A DNA stretch of 64,000 bases from Pratylenchus scribneri. Its lineage: Eukaryota; Nematoda; Chromadorea; Rhabditida; Pratylenchidae. Shown piece by piece: positions 1 through 10,700 of the stretch. The translations under genes were made by a program, and so were the position numbers. The stretch covers positions 4,092,001 through 4,156,000 of the forward strand of contig JAQSEB010000059.1 of assembly GCA_030063045.1 (NCBI GenBank), in the 5' to 3' direction. Position 1 is the first letter of the stretch, and the number at the start of each line of letters is the position of its first letter. The notes beneath the pieces were generated by a model. That model did no database searches. It saw nothing but the letters and a program-made list of their open reading frames with translations, and had not been told where the DNA came from.

Positions 1-1
1 T

Positions 2-977
2 GCCATTGTGGCCGTTTCTTCACCATTTTCATATGTTCGTCCAAAAATATTAGACAAAGGTAATAATTAATTATTTATTTTTCATATTTTCATTTCATCT
101 AGGCTCCGCAATCATTGATTTGCGTAATTGTCGCCATCCAATGATTGAGAATTTAGCCGGAATGCAATTCATTCCAAATAATGTGACAATGGGCCAAAAT
201 GCTGAATGCAAACGTTTTATGGTTTTGACCGGCGCCAATATGGGCGGAAAAAGCACTTATTTGAAAGCGGCGGCCCTCACAATTTTACTTGGCCAAATTG
301 GATGCTTTGTCCCTTGCGAATCGGCCACTTTCTCAATGGTCGATGGAATTTACACCAGGTAATTTTGAAAATAAAAAGTTAATGAATTATTTTATTTTAG
401 GGTTGGTGCTGGCGATTTTCAATGTAAAGGCATTTCAACATTTATGGCCGAAATGATGGATTGTGGGACAATTTTGGAGAAGGCAACCTCAAATTCGCTG
501 ATTTTGGTTGATGAATTGGGGCGAGGAACAAGCACCTATGATGGATTTGGACTGGCATGGGCCATTGCTGAGTAAATGAGAAAATATTTAATAATATTTT
601 AATATTATTATTTTGAAGGGATATTATTGAACGAATTGATTGTTTCACTCTTTTTGCCACTCATTTTCATGAAATTTCCAATTTGGAAGCAAAATACCCA
701 AATAAAGTGAAAAACTTCAAAATGGACACATTAATTGCAAATGGACAATTGACAATTCTTTATCAAATTGTGCCGGGCGTTGCGGACAGATCATTCGGAT
801 TGAATATTGCAGAAATGGTCGGAATTCCAAAGGGAATAATTCAGGTTAAAAGGAAATTAAATTTAAATAAATTGCTATTCATTAAAGGATGCGGAGATTT
901 ATTTGCATAAATTGGAAACTAGGGATTTAGCAAATGAGGAAGACAATAATGATGAAAATATTTCAATTTCCACTTAA
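2..977 (+). CDS. msh-2: MSH2 mismatch-repair ATPase, 3' end (partial)
   Basis: This is the C-terminal ATPase part of MutS homologue 2, which pairs with MSH6 or MSH3 to recognise DNA mismatches in the nucleus. The gene enters from the left edge, so the N-terminal domains are missing. Visible in order are the Walker A loop ([10 protein letters not shown]), an [10 protein letters not shown] segment, the [17 protein letters not shown] signature, Walker B ([16 protein letters not shown]) and the ATHFHE switch histidine. Five exons are separated by introns of about 40-60 bp. After the FGLNIAEM segment only about 35 residues remain before TAA at 975-977. Vertebrate MSH2 carries roughly 90 or more there, so the C-terminal dimerisation tail looks shortened. 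Identity as MSH2 rather than another MutS paralogue is inferred from the overall match. Confidence 0.93.
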
Positions 978-1150
978 ACAATTGGATGAATTATTTTACG
1001 GATATTTGTTTATTTTATTGGATTTAGATCTCAATAATTTATTTGATGAATAAATTTGAATTTAAATTACTTTAAATTATTATTTTTTATTGATTATCAA
1101 ATCAAATATCAATGAATCAATTTTTGGATTGATGTTGCAAATTTTGTTAT

Positions 1151-1158
1151 AAATTTAG
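1151..1158 (+). promoter_or_regulatory. Probable trans-splice acceptor of the lipid kinase gene
   Basis: AAATTTAG ends 3 bp before the ATG at 1162 and 181 bp after the msh-2 stop. That geometry fits a spliced-leader acceptor of a downstream operon gene, but it is inferred from position and motif only. Confidence 0.4.
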
Positions 1159-1161
1159 AGA

Positions 1162-2763
1162 ATGATGGAACGCATAACAAAATTTGCTAATACAATTTGG
1201 AGGAATAAGAAAAAATCGGCATTTTTCGTGGCATTATCCATTTATGGTGGGAAGAAGTTTTATTCACATACAAAGTAAGAATTATAAAATTAAAAATAAT
1301 AATAAAATTAAGAGATGACGAGATTAGACGATTTTATGGAGAAGAAGCGAGGAAATTTGGAAAAGAATTTATTGAGCCAACTCATAAATTGAGGCGGGTC
1401 ACAGTTTTGGTTAATAAAGAAGCGAGGAATGGGAAAGCAGCAAAAATATTCAACAAAAATGCATTGCCTTTATTAAATTTAGCCGGGCTCGACGTGAATA
1501 TAATAAATGTATTTTTTTTATTAAATTATTAAATATAACAAAATTTAAGGTGAATTCATCAATTGAAATGGAGAAAATCGCCGGTGCGATTGATCAAAAT
1601 GAGGCAGATTGCATTTTAATTGCCGGAGATGATGGCGCATTTTGCCACGCAATCACTGGAATTTGTGAAAATGATCGAAAATTGCCAATTGCATTATTCA
1701 CTGGTTTATATCATTTAAAATTAATTATTTAAATTCAATTAAATTTGTAGGGTCATCAAATAATGTCCGGTTGGATTGCAAAAAGGCAATGGCATTGATT
1801 GAAAATAAACAAAAGAAAATTTACCCAATAAAATGCACCGTAGCATCGACTTCGGATGAATCAGACAAAAAAGTTTATTGGCTAATTGATGAATTGTCCA
1901 CCGGATGGTTTAATTATTGCAAAAAGAGGGCTGCGAAATTTTGGTGGATGGGCCCATTCCGGGAATGGTTTACTTATTCATGGGAGGCAATTAAAGTAAT
2001 TGGAATAGATTATCCCACATTTAATTCATTCAATTTTTAGGCCAATCCGGAAGCATCAAGGATGGAATTATTTTATGAGGAATATTGCGAAGGATGCAAA
2101 AAATGCCTTAAAAATGAGGAAAAACAAAGAGGCGGCATTTTGGGTTGGATTGGATGGATTTTAAGATTTTCAGAAAAATCAAAGGGTAAAAACAATTATT
2201 TTCGGAAAAAAATGACCTCCTCACTCATTCAAAAGATCCAAAATTGGATGAACTTATCAGCAAGGAAAATCCAAATTGCGGGAAAATAAATTCATTGGCC
2301 ATAAATGGAATGGACATTCATTTGAGCGGAGAACAACAAAAAGTGAGTCAAATAAATCCAATTTAATTGGAATATTCCACCATTTTAATTAATTCAGTAT
2401 GGCAACAAATTGATATTTCACAATTTGGTTACCGTTGGTCGAATTGGAACAATTATGGAGGCATGGAGCCGATTAAGCGAGGCCAAAAAGACAATTGAAG
2501 AAGAAAAGAAGGAAGTAGAAATGAAGGAAAAAAGGGACACAAAATTGGAGACCAAAATTGAGGCACAAAAAATTCGAATGAATTTAACACATTTTGCGGT
2601 AATTTTGGTTGAGGGAAAGGGAATAATTGACTAATGAATATTGCAGGAAAAAATGGACCAATTGAATATTTCCGGCATTTCGGTGGATTTGAAGAATAAT
2701 GAAATTTTGTTGGAGGCAACAAAACAAGGAAAGGAAATTCCATTTTTCATAGCCGATGATTGA
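1162..2763 (+). CDS. agk: Acylglycerol kinase-like (mitochondrial lipid kinase family) protein
   Basis: The spliced protein matches the acylglycerol/diacylglycerol kinase (AGK) family, whose members phosphorylate mono- and diacylglycerol at mitochondrial membranes. Exons start at 1162 and run through at least eight segments to TGA at 2761-2763. Seen: an N-terminal segment like that of AGK (FFVALSIYGGKKFY), then the DAGK catalytic region starting at VTVLVNKEARNGKA, with AGLDVNIINV and later KFWWMGPFREW, which resembles the AGK WYLGPLK region. The nucleotide-binding loop that is normally GGDGT reads GDDGA, and the usual P-x-GTSN-like segment reads SSNNVRL. Activity may therefore be reduced or lost. 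A lysine/glutamate-rich linker lies near the C-terminus. It follows msh-2 by 184 bp on the same strand, so co-transcription is plausible. Confidence 0.75.
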
Positions 2764-3622
2764 ATGAAGAAGATGCCGTCAATAAATAAACATTTTATTG
2801 TTAATTTATTACCATTATTTTTACACATTATATAATATTTAAAAAAATTGGTTTGTCAATAAATTTCTTTTGTTCTATTCGCCATTTATTATAAAATTGA
2901 AAGGTGGAGAGTTTGGCGAACAAAAGGGGTATTCTAAATTTATTAAAAATATTTAAAAATGGTGGCCTCAAATTTGAAGGAAAGGGAAGAAGAGAATAGA
3001 TGAAATGTACGATATACCCTCAGGGCATTTTTGATGACCAATGAGCGATCAGTGCTACCGTACTCCCTCCCTTCCTCAATCAACGAGTGGCCTTATTAAG
3101 GCATTGTTCATCTCAATGAATTATAACTCATCATATCACTATTTATTTTTAATTAAATTTAAATGTTACCAACCCTCCCTCCCCACCCCTTTCCCCAATT
3201 CAATGCCATTTCCCCATTCCGAATAAAGCATCAATTAAGCTGACTAATTTTTTTTTTTATGCATATGCCAATTCTGCGGTGGATGGTGGACATTATTTAA
3301 AATGTCACCGGAAAGGACAATAAAAAACAAACAAAATCAATTTGATAATTGTCGGTTGAAATGAAATGAAAATTGAGTGGGCGAATGAGTGCAAAATAAA
3401 AAGGGAAAGGAAAGGGGGATGTTGGTGGTGTTTTGACTGCTGTACAGGAAAAAACAATGGAAAAGAATTGGAATGGCCAGTGAATTTGGGGCATTGGCAA
3501 AAAACAATTAATATTCATTCAAATATCATCAAATCTCTCCGCCATCATCGTTCACACTAAAAATGAAGGAAATTATTTGTTGGTTTTGTTTTTGTCTTCT
3601 GCCGCCCACCTTTTTTGTTGGT
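2764..3622. other. Intergenic, mostly no recognisable gene
   Basis: This lies between convergent gene ends. The only recognisable piece is a fragment of the MITE family at about 3005-3160. Poly(A)-type AATAAA motifs follow the kinase stop. No convincing exon was seen. Confidence 0.5.
3005..3160 (-). repeat. Fragment of dispersed MITE family
   Basis: The stretch with CCCTCAGGGCA, then GTGCTACCGTA, then a CCTTCCTCAATCAACGAG segment parallels the core of the copies at 19.5-20.1 kb and 54.2-54.7 kb, in the same orientation as those two. The terminal arms are not recognisable, so this is a decayed fragment. Confidence 0.5.
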
Positions 3623-4969
3623 CTATCTTCTCCTTTTTCGATTGGCCTCCTCCACAAATTGCCAGGAGGAAGGAATTGGCCCATCGTGGGATGAAGGCCC
3701 TTGGGCGCAATAATTATTTCGAATGTAATTCAACGAGCATTTATTTGTGCAACATTCAAATATAATTCCTCGTCTTCTTCTGGATCCGCCACCGACCAAT
3801 GCCGCTGTAGAGGATGAGCCTCGTCTGGCCCTGAACAACATTCCCGTACTTTTGTAGTAATTATCGTAGAGTTGGTCTGCAAGAACATTGGAACAATAAA
3901 ATAACTTTGAGGATTGTTTTTCCCCTTTTAATCATATAGGAATGTCCCATCTATCATTAAAAAGGCAGAAAAAATGATGGGAATGGTCGGAAATGAATGG
4001 ACAATGGATGGTGGGTGGTCGGCACACTTCAATGGAATTGGATGGGTCATTTGAATGGAATCCCCCCTCTCCCAATTCATATCCACAAAAAATGACCTTC
4101 ATTGTCCTTCGTCCCCTTCTCCCCCAATTCATTTTCGTCACTTTTTGGGCCTAATAAGAAGGCATAAATTCCAAAAAAGGAATATGCCCCACAGTCACAT
4201 CAACTCATTGGCAAAATAATTCATTTCAAAAATATATTTTTGTGGGCCCAATTTTCTATTCACATTGTTAATTTTTGTGTGCGATTGCATGATTTTGTTG
4301 GAATTCACATTCCCCCAACTACAAAAAAGTGCCAATTCACAAAATAATGGAGTGGGGGGGGGGGGCAGAAATGTGGCGAAAGCAATTTTGTTGGTTGCGC
4401 ATTCCCCTTCAATTTGCACGTCATGAAAAATTTGGCTCAAGGAATTTAAGTTGGAAAATTGTGAGACTTTTGGTGGGTGTCAAAATGTGCCTCGGGGTAT
4501 AAAGGCGGAGGGGGGGGGGGGGATAAATGGCCATAATTAGGGAAGGAATTGCCTGGGCCCATGTGGGTGATTATTACCTCGAGTTGGTTGCACATATTGA
4601 TGGTTGCACACTGTTTTCAATGCGTTGATCAAAAGTCGACCACTGGAATGGAAAATGGAATGAATATAATCAAAATTTGTGATTTTATTCCCACCAAATT
4701 CGATGCTCTTCCCATTCATTTTGGCCTGGGAATATGAGGGGATTTGCATCGGCGCAATGGAAAAGGAAAATTAGGCCAATAAAAAGGAGGAAACGTAAAG
4801 GAATATTGTTGATTTGGTTTGTTGAGGAGGGAATGGATGATGAACATTGGGAAGAGGCCAAATTGAAGGTGGATGATGAAGATGGAGGGAATGAAGAAAA
4901 AGGAGAAGGAGGAGGAGGAAGCATGGACGAAGATGATGAAGATGCTGAATTGCCGAATGATGGAGTCAT
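3623..4969 (-). CDS. ins: Insulin-like preprohormone
   Basis: Three exons (4695-4969, 4578-4642, 3623-3876) join in frame to a 197-residue precursor with six cysteines in the insulin pattern. The B chain has C92 and C104 spaced as C-GRLLINALKTV-C, identical spacing to vertebrate insulin. The A chain is GIIFECCTNKC..C with C155, C156, C160 and C170. It follows the furin-like sites RARR (129-132) and RRRR (146-149), which would release a C-peptide. The second intron interrupts the C-peptide in phase 1, as in vertebrate insulin genes. Unusual points: the hydrophobic signal core is at residues 57-71 behind a 55-residue Ser/Pro-rich extension; the last A-chain loop has nine residues, not eight; a 27-residue tail ends in RKRRR. 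The ATG at 4969 is chosen because an acceptor-like AATTTTAG lies 10 bp upstream. Likely a secreted ligand of the insulin/DAF-2-type receptor. Confidence 0.9.
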
Positions 4970-7703
4970 TTTATTGTTGCTAAAATTGGGGAATTGGTTT
5001 AAAGTGAAAAAGTGTCTGAATGGGAAGCGGAAATGGAGAAGGGGAAGGAAGGAATGAGAATGAGGGATGGAAGCCGAATTTAATTATAAATACAATCCAT
5101 CCTGGTTTGGAAAAAGTGCTTTCATAATATTAATAAAATAAATAAAATGTGACATTGGAGTGAATCCGTTTCCTTCAATGACTTGGTCCCCGGGCCCAGA
5201 TCCGGCCATTTTTGTAGTGCATTGGGCGATGATGGAATGTGGGAATGGGCCTTGCCTAGACCCCCTCCCCCCTTTTTTTGCCGTTTACATTTGCGCGCAA
5301 TGCCCAAATGGGCGGGGCAATTCCATTTTGCCAAACACGGCATCCCCCTCCCCTCTTGGATATGTCCGTCCCGCCCCAATCCCATCCCCTAATTTTGTTT
5401 TTTTTTTTTTTTTGCTGGTAATTGGCATTGGCCCTTGGCCAGTCGGTCTTTTGGTTGGGTGAATCCTTCCCTCACCTGTTGCTGTTTATTTTATATTTAT
5501 TACCCCGGTTTGGTTCGAGACGGCCGGAAGGGAATCTATCAACCAATTTTGGTGGAATAGCCCAAGTGATGAAATTAATCCACCCATCCTTTTAATGGCC
5601 CTTTTTTGGAATTGGCGGAGAAATATGAAAATAAAATGAAATAAATGCATTTTGGCAAAATTCCATGAATCCAAAATGAATTCTTGAACTTATGTGCCGT
5701 CATCTCTTTTTATTTAAACCAAAAAGGACAAAAAAAATGCCCGATTTGTCCATCAAAAATTGGATTTTATGGAATGAATAATTTGGGCGCTAAATTTGGA
5801 GAAAATCGCATCATTTTTGGGAGAATGGATGGAGCAAATCCCCGGAGGGCAAAAAGAAGGATTGGAGGGGAAAATGAAAAGAAAATGGCAGAATGAAGGA
5901 ATTGAGTCTTTTGCAGAATTGTGGCCGACGAATAAAATGCAAAAGTGAGGGAGGGAATTTTGGGGGAGGGGAGGGGAATGAATGAACTTTTGAAGGGCGA
6001 AAATCGCATTTAATTAAGCAGACAAGAATTCCCAGGGTCAAACACAATGCGCAGCAATGGGCCGCAAATTTTCCGAATTATTCGAATTCCAATTGGGGGG
6101 GGGGGGTTGGTGGAAATGGATATTAGCCAAAATGATGGGATTATTTGGTTGTTGGGTAACCGACGGGGGACAAACAATTGGGGGAAGGTGTATTGGCCAG
6201 TGAAGGGGAGGGGATAGCCAGCTGGCACATTGGCCACTGTTGGTGGTTGGTCACTCTCCTCCACCCCCCCCCCCCCCACAAGTGGCCACCAAAAACAAAT
6301 AAACAACAGGCGGGGCCGGTCATTGAGGAGGGAATGGGCCAAAGGGAAGAAGGGACCACTTCTTTTTTGCAACATCAATTGGAGGTTTAGATTATTTTTG
6401 GGGTCTATGGGGAATTCATCAATTTTTAATTGAATAAAAAAATTAAGTGGTTTGACATTCTTATTTGAGGGGAATGATGCCATTCTAATCAGCATAGCCA
6501 ATTTTGGGTTCAATTCTATAGTTGATGGCTATTTCCGTTTGCCCATCATCTCATTCCTGCCAATCCATCTCCAGCTGGCACCAAACCGTGTAAAGTGCAT
6601 TAAAAAGGGAGGAAATATTCAAAGGGGGATTGGATTAATAATGAAATGATGGAAATCCATTGAAGGAAGGTTCAAATGAATTGGCCAGCAAAGAATGGAG
6701 GGGAATGGGGGAGAATTGCCGGAAATGTCATTTGGCCAAGGTGAGGGGGGGGGGGGGGGGGAATGAAGGCACGCGACGTGGAGGCAGGCAATATGATGAT
6801 CGGCGACAATATGGGGAATGAATACACAAATTGAAGGAGATAATCACCCATTGGGGCATGCAATTGGCCCAATGAGGTATTTGTTGCCAATGAATTCAAA
6901 ATTGAATTGAATTGAATTGGGGGGGGGGGGGGGGCAAGAATGGAAACACCAAAAATGGCCCTTCATTAATTATTATTATTTATTTGTTCGAGTTGGCGTG
7001 ATGGCATTTTCCCATTTTCATTTCATTTTGATCCCCTTGAACAGTTCATTTTGTCAAATATCCAACAAAACAATGAATGAATGATGTATTTTCATTCAAA
7101 TATTGTTGCTGCACTATTTGGGCATAAACAAAATTATTAATTAAATATTATTTTATTCAAAACTATTCGCAAATATTTTATATTTTAATCTACAAAATCG
7201 CAAAATGAGGGAAAATTGTAAAATGAATGAATAAAAAATGTTGGCTCGGATTGGATAGAATTTGCAACATAAATTGAGGGAATAAATTGTGATGAACTTT
7301 TTGGGTGAGGGCACAACAGCTAGAGTTGGGGACAAAAATGCGTGGAAATAATTTTCGAAGGAAAAAAAAATGCAAAAATGTGAAAATTGGGTGGATGATG
7401 ATAAATTATAATATTTTTGTCGATTTATTGGAAAATTGCAAAAGGAAGAAAGGAGGAAAGGCGATCGGAGGGGAGGGATGCCCTTCCGGCCATAATAGTG
7501 GAATCATTGGAATAAATGCAATTCAGGCAGGTGGGTGGATGGGAAATGAATGAATGGAATGAAATGGACCATAATGGATGGATGGGCCGGAAGGAGGCAA
7601 TGAATGGATTAAAAGGAGGGGGCAAAGACTAATAATACAACAATGGGGGAAGGAAGGCCGGGGAATGTGCCGAGATTGAAGGGAATGATGGCATTTTGGC
7701 AAT
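4970..7703. other. Intergenic region with G/C homopolymer runs
   Basis: No gene is supported here. Open frames on both strands are low-complexity or lack start codons and splice signals. Long runs of a single base occur at 6264-6277 (C), 6745-6761 (G) and 6919-6934 (G). The left part probably contains the insulin-like gene promoter. Confidence 0.5.
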
Positions 7704-10700
7704 TTATTCCCTCATAAATTCCTTCAATGATTGTTCCATCCTTTGCCTGTCCCCAACTCTGGTCACCCCCAATGCCGTGTATCGAGTCCGATCAAAATGG
7801 AGTAATTCATGGCCGCAAACATTTTCGAATGCGGCACAATGTTCCCTCAATCCCAATTCCTCCAACCATTCATTCACGTCCCTTGGCTTCCATTCCGAAA
7901 TGGGCTTCTGTAAATGATGGCAAAAATGAGGGAAATTAAATGCGAAATTATACTTGGCGGAATTGGCCGGTGGTCCCTTCATCTCGATTCGATTCATTTT
8001 GCCGACCATTTTCTGAATTAATTAATTGCCAATTAAAATAATTTAAGGGGTTTTTTGGTTAAATGGAAAAAAAGCAATGAAAGCCCAAAGGAAATTTTTG
8101 GAAAATTTGATTATTGCCTTTTGGCTCTTCCTCTCCGCCGATGGTCGTTTGACTGAATCCGGGTTGTTGCTCAAAATCAGTTTGATTGCCCGAATCCGTG
8201 GAAGTTTGTGATCCCTCTGATTGGTCATAATCGATTGGAGGAATGCGAACAAGTGGAGAAAGGGAGGAGGAAGAGGATAAAGCATGGGAATGATTATTTG
8301 AAGCAGGAATAATCCTTTGATGTTGATGGCATTTTGAGTGGGCCTGAATAAGAAAAGCAAGGATTATATTAAGGAAAGGGGGACAGAGGGAAGAAGCCCC
8401 AAATTATACGGGAAATGATCAAATGGATAAAAATGAGATTTTAGCATTCATTTTGATTATTTTGGCATTTAATTGATGGAAAAGCAAATGTTGATAGATT
8501 GTCGGCAATAGATTTTATTTATAAAGATTAAGAGTAATATGGAATTAATGAAATTAATGAAAATGAGTGCCATCATATTAAACCCAAGCAAAATATTCAT
8601 TTAAAAAATTTATTGAATAATATTTATAAAAAAGATAGAGAATTCTTCGCTCCACAAAACCATACCAAGATCATCAAAAACGATCCAATTATTGATGAGT
8701 TACAAACATTTAAAATAATGTGAATATTTACATTTATTACTTTATGGGTGAGGTGCCTTGAGGTCATGTCATGTTGGATGTTTAACACTCCCTCGTTGAT
8801 TAAAGGAAGGGAAAATAAAATACGGTAGCAGGAGGAGGCTCTCCTCTTCACCAAATCAGGGAAAATAAAATACGGTAGCAGGAGGAGGAGGCTCTCCTCT
8901 TCAATCAAAGGCAGAGGAAATGCCTTGAGGGCATATCATCTAATCTTCCTTCTTGGATTCCTTCCTTTTGCAGTATTTGATGTTACCACCTTCATGCGCT
9001 CATAACTTCCTTCAATCCTAACCGTTTTTGATGATCTTGGTATGGTTTTGTAGAGCTGAAAATTCTCCATCTTTTTTTATAAATAATATTCAATAAATTT
9101 TTAATTTGGATATTTTATTTGTGTTTAACTTGGAGCACTTCATTTTCATTATTCCTTAATCCCCCATTACTTGTAATCTTTATAAATAAAATCCGTTCAG
9201 CAGAATAACTGACCGGTTTTGGTGCAAGACCAGGCAAAGGAGAAGATGTGGATGGGGGGCATGGATCCATCTGATTGACACGATGCTTGACAGGCAAACA
9301 ACATTGAGGGGATGAGTGAATATGTTGATGCCCATTATTGTTATTCTCCACACAATCGCCGCATTCACTCGGCTCCAATGATGTTCTGGATGAAGTGTAA
9401 CTGAAATGAGGCCAATTATCTAATCAAAAACAAACAAAACAACAAACCCGCTGTCCTTTTTTGTGCCAATGAATCCGCCCGGTGGCGAATGTGAAGAAGT
9501 ATTTGGTGCCATTTTGTGGTTGCTTCCCTCATTTTGGCCCACCGATTTGGTTACATTCTCCAGCACTGATTCGCGTAAACTCAATCCGGAATTATATCGG
9601 CTGAATGAATATTTCCATTCATGCCATAAATAAAATAAACTGACCCAACATTTGTTGTTGTTCCATTTCCTTCCACCAAAATGTTGACCACTTTCCTTTC
9701 CTCCTCTTCATCTTTCTTCTTTTCTCTGTGTTGATGATTTTGTGCCACAATTTCCTCATTTCCACTTTCACTTCCATCTTCCGCTCCTTGCACTTTACTC
9801 CGCCTTTTTGCCAATGCCGATCGCAAATCCGAGTCAAAATTTGTGGGCGGCGCAAATTTAACTGGAGTCGATTTTTCCATTGTTGAACATTTTGTTGTGT
9901 TATTTTGTTGAATTGGGACCGCATTTTTGATTGGCACTGGCTTCAACCGGACCTGAATGAATGGGTGGGGGGGGGGGGGTGAATGGATTGGCCATGGCCA
10001 ACAACCAACCGATCGAAGTGCCTGCTCACTCACTCCCCGGCAATCATTTTCCGTTGGTCCCTTTGTTGGAGGTGATCGCCCACCATTCGTTGATGTGCTC
10101 GCTTGATTTGGCCGATTCAACAAATTTGGGGGAGGTGGCGGCGGAGGAGGTGGATTTGCTACCGAATTGGAGGATTGGGCTATTGGGGCTGAATGAATGG
10201 ATTTAGGGTAGTTATCCCTTCTATTACCCGGTTGCTCATTCATTGTTATTTTTGTATCATTTTGTTGGATTGTGGTGGATGCATAAATTGTTGTTTGTTG
10301 TTGATTTTCCTCCTCCCCTCCCACACCATTTATTATATTTTGCCTTTGCCCAATTGGTGGAGGGGGCGGTGGCGGCGTTTTTGGCCGAAGTAAATGCCTT
10401 CGATTGTTTCCATTTTCCATTGAATCATTGGGCAAATCCGGGGAAGAAGTGGAATTCTTTAGCATTGATTGGCCATAAAGTCCATTTTGGTCGTCGCTAA
10501 TTGAATTTGCCCGAATTGGGGGTTGTTTTCTCCTTTTCATTTCGGCCACTGAAAATGTTCATTAAGTATTTAAATATATTTGAATGAACTCACGGGAAGT
10601 GAACTTTTTAGGGCCGCCACCATTTTGTTGTTGTTCGGGGCCAAGAAGGATGGATTGTTGGCTACTTCCCTGTTGAACCATCAAATGTTCCAATTCGGCG

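Noticed and set aside
4734..5057. Open frame of 107 codons on the plus strand with Glu/Asp/Gly runs
   Set aside because: It overlaps the insulin-like gene's first exon on the opposite strand, and its acidic runs are the complement of that exon's Ser/Pro codons. No independent signal.
6010..6513. Minus-strand open frame of 167 codons
   Set aside because: It contains a poly-C tract, overlapping frames are equally open, there is no family match and no splice logic. Likely chance in C/G-rich DNA.
8624..8908. Minus-strand open frame of 94 codons
   Set aside because: It lies inside MITE copy 1 and is not conserved as a frame in copy 2.
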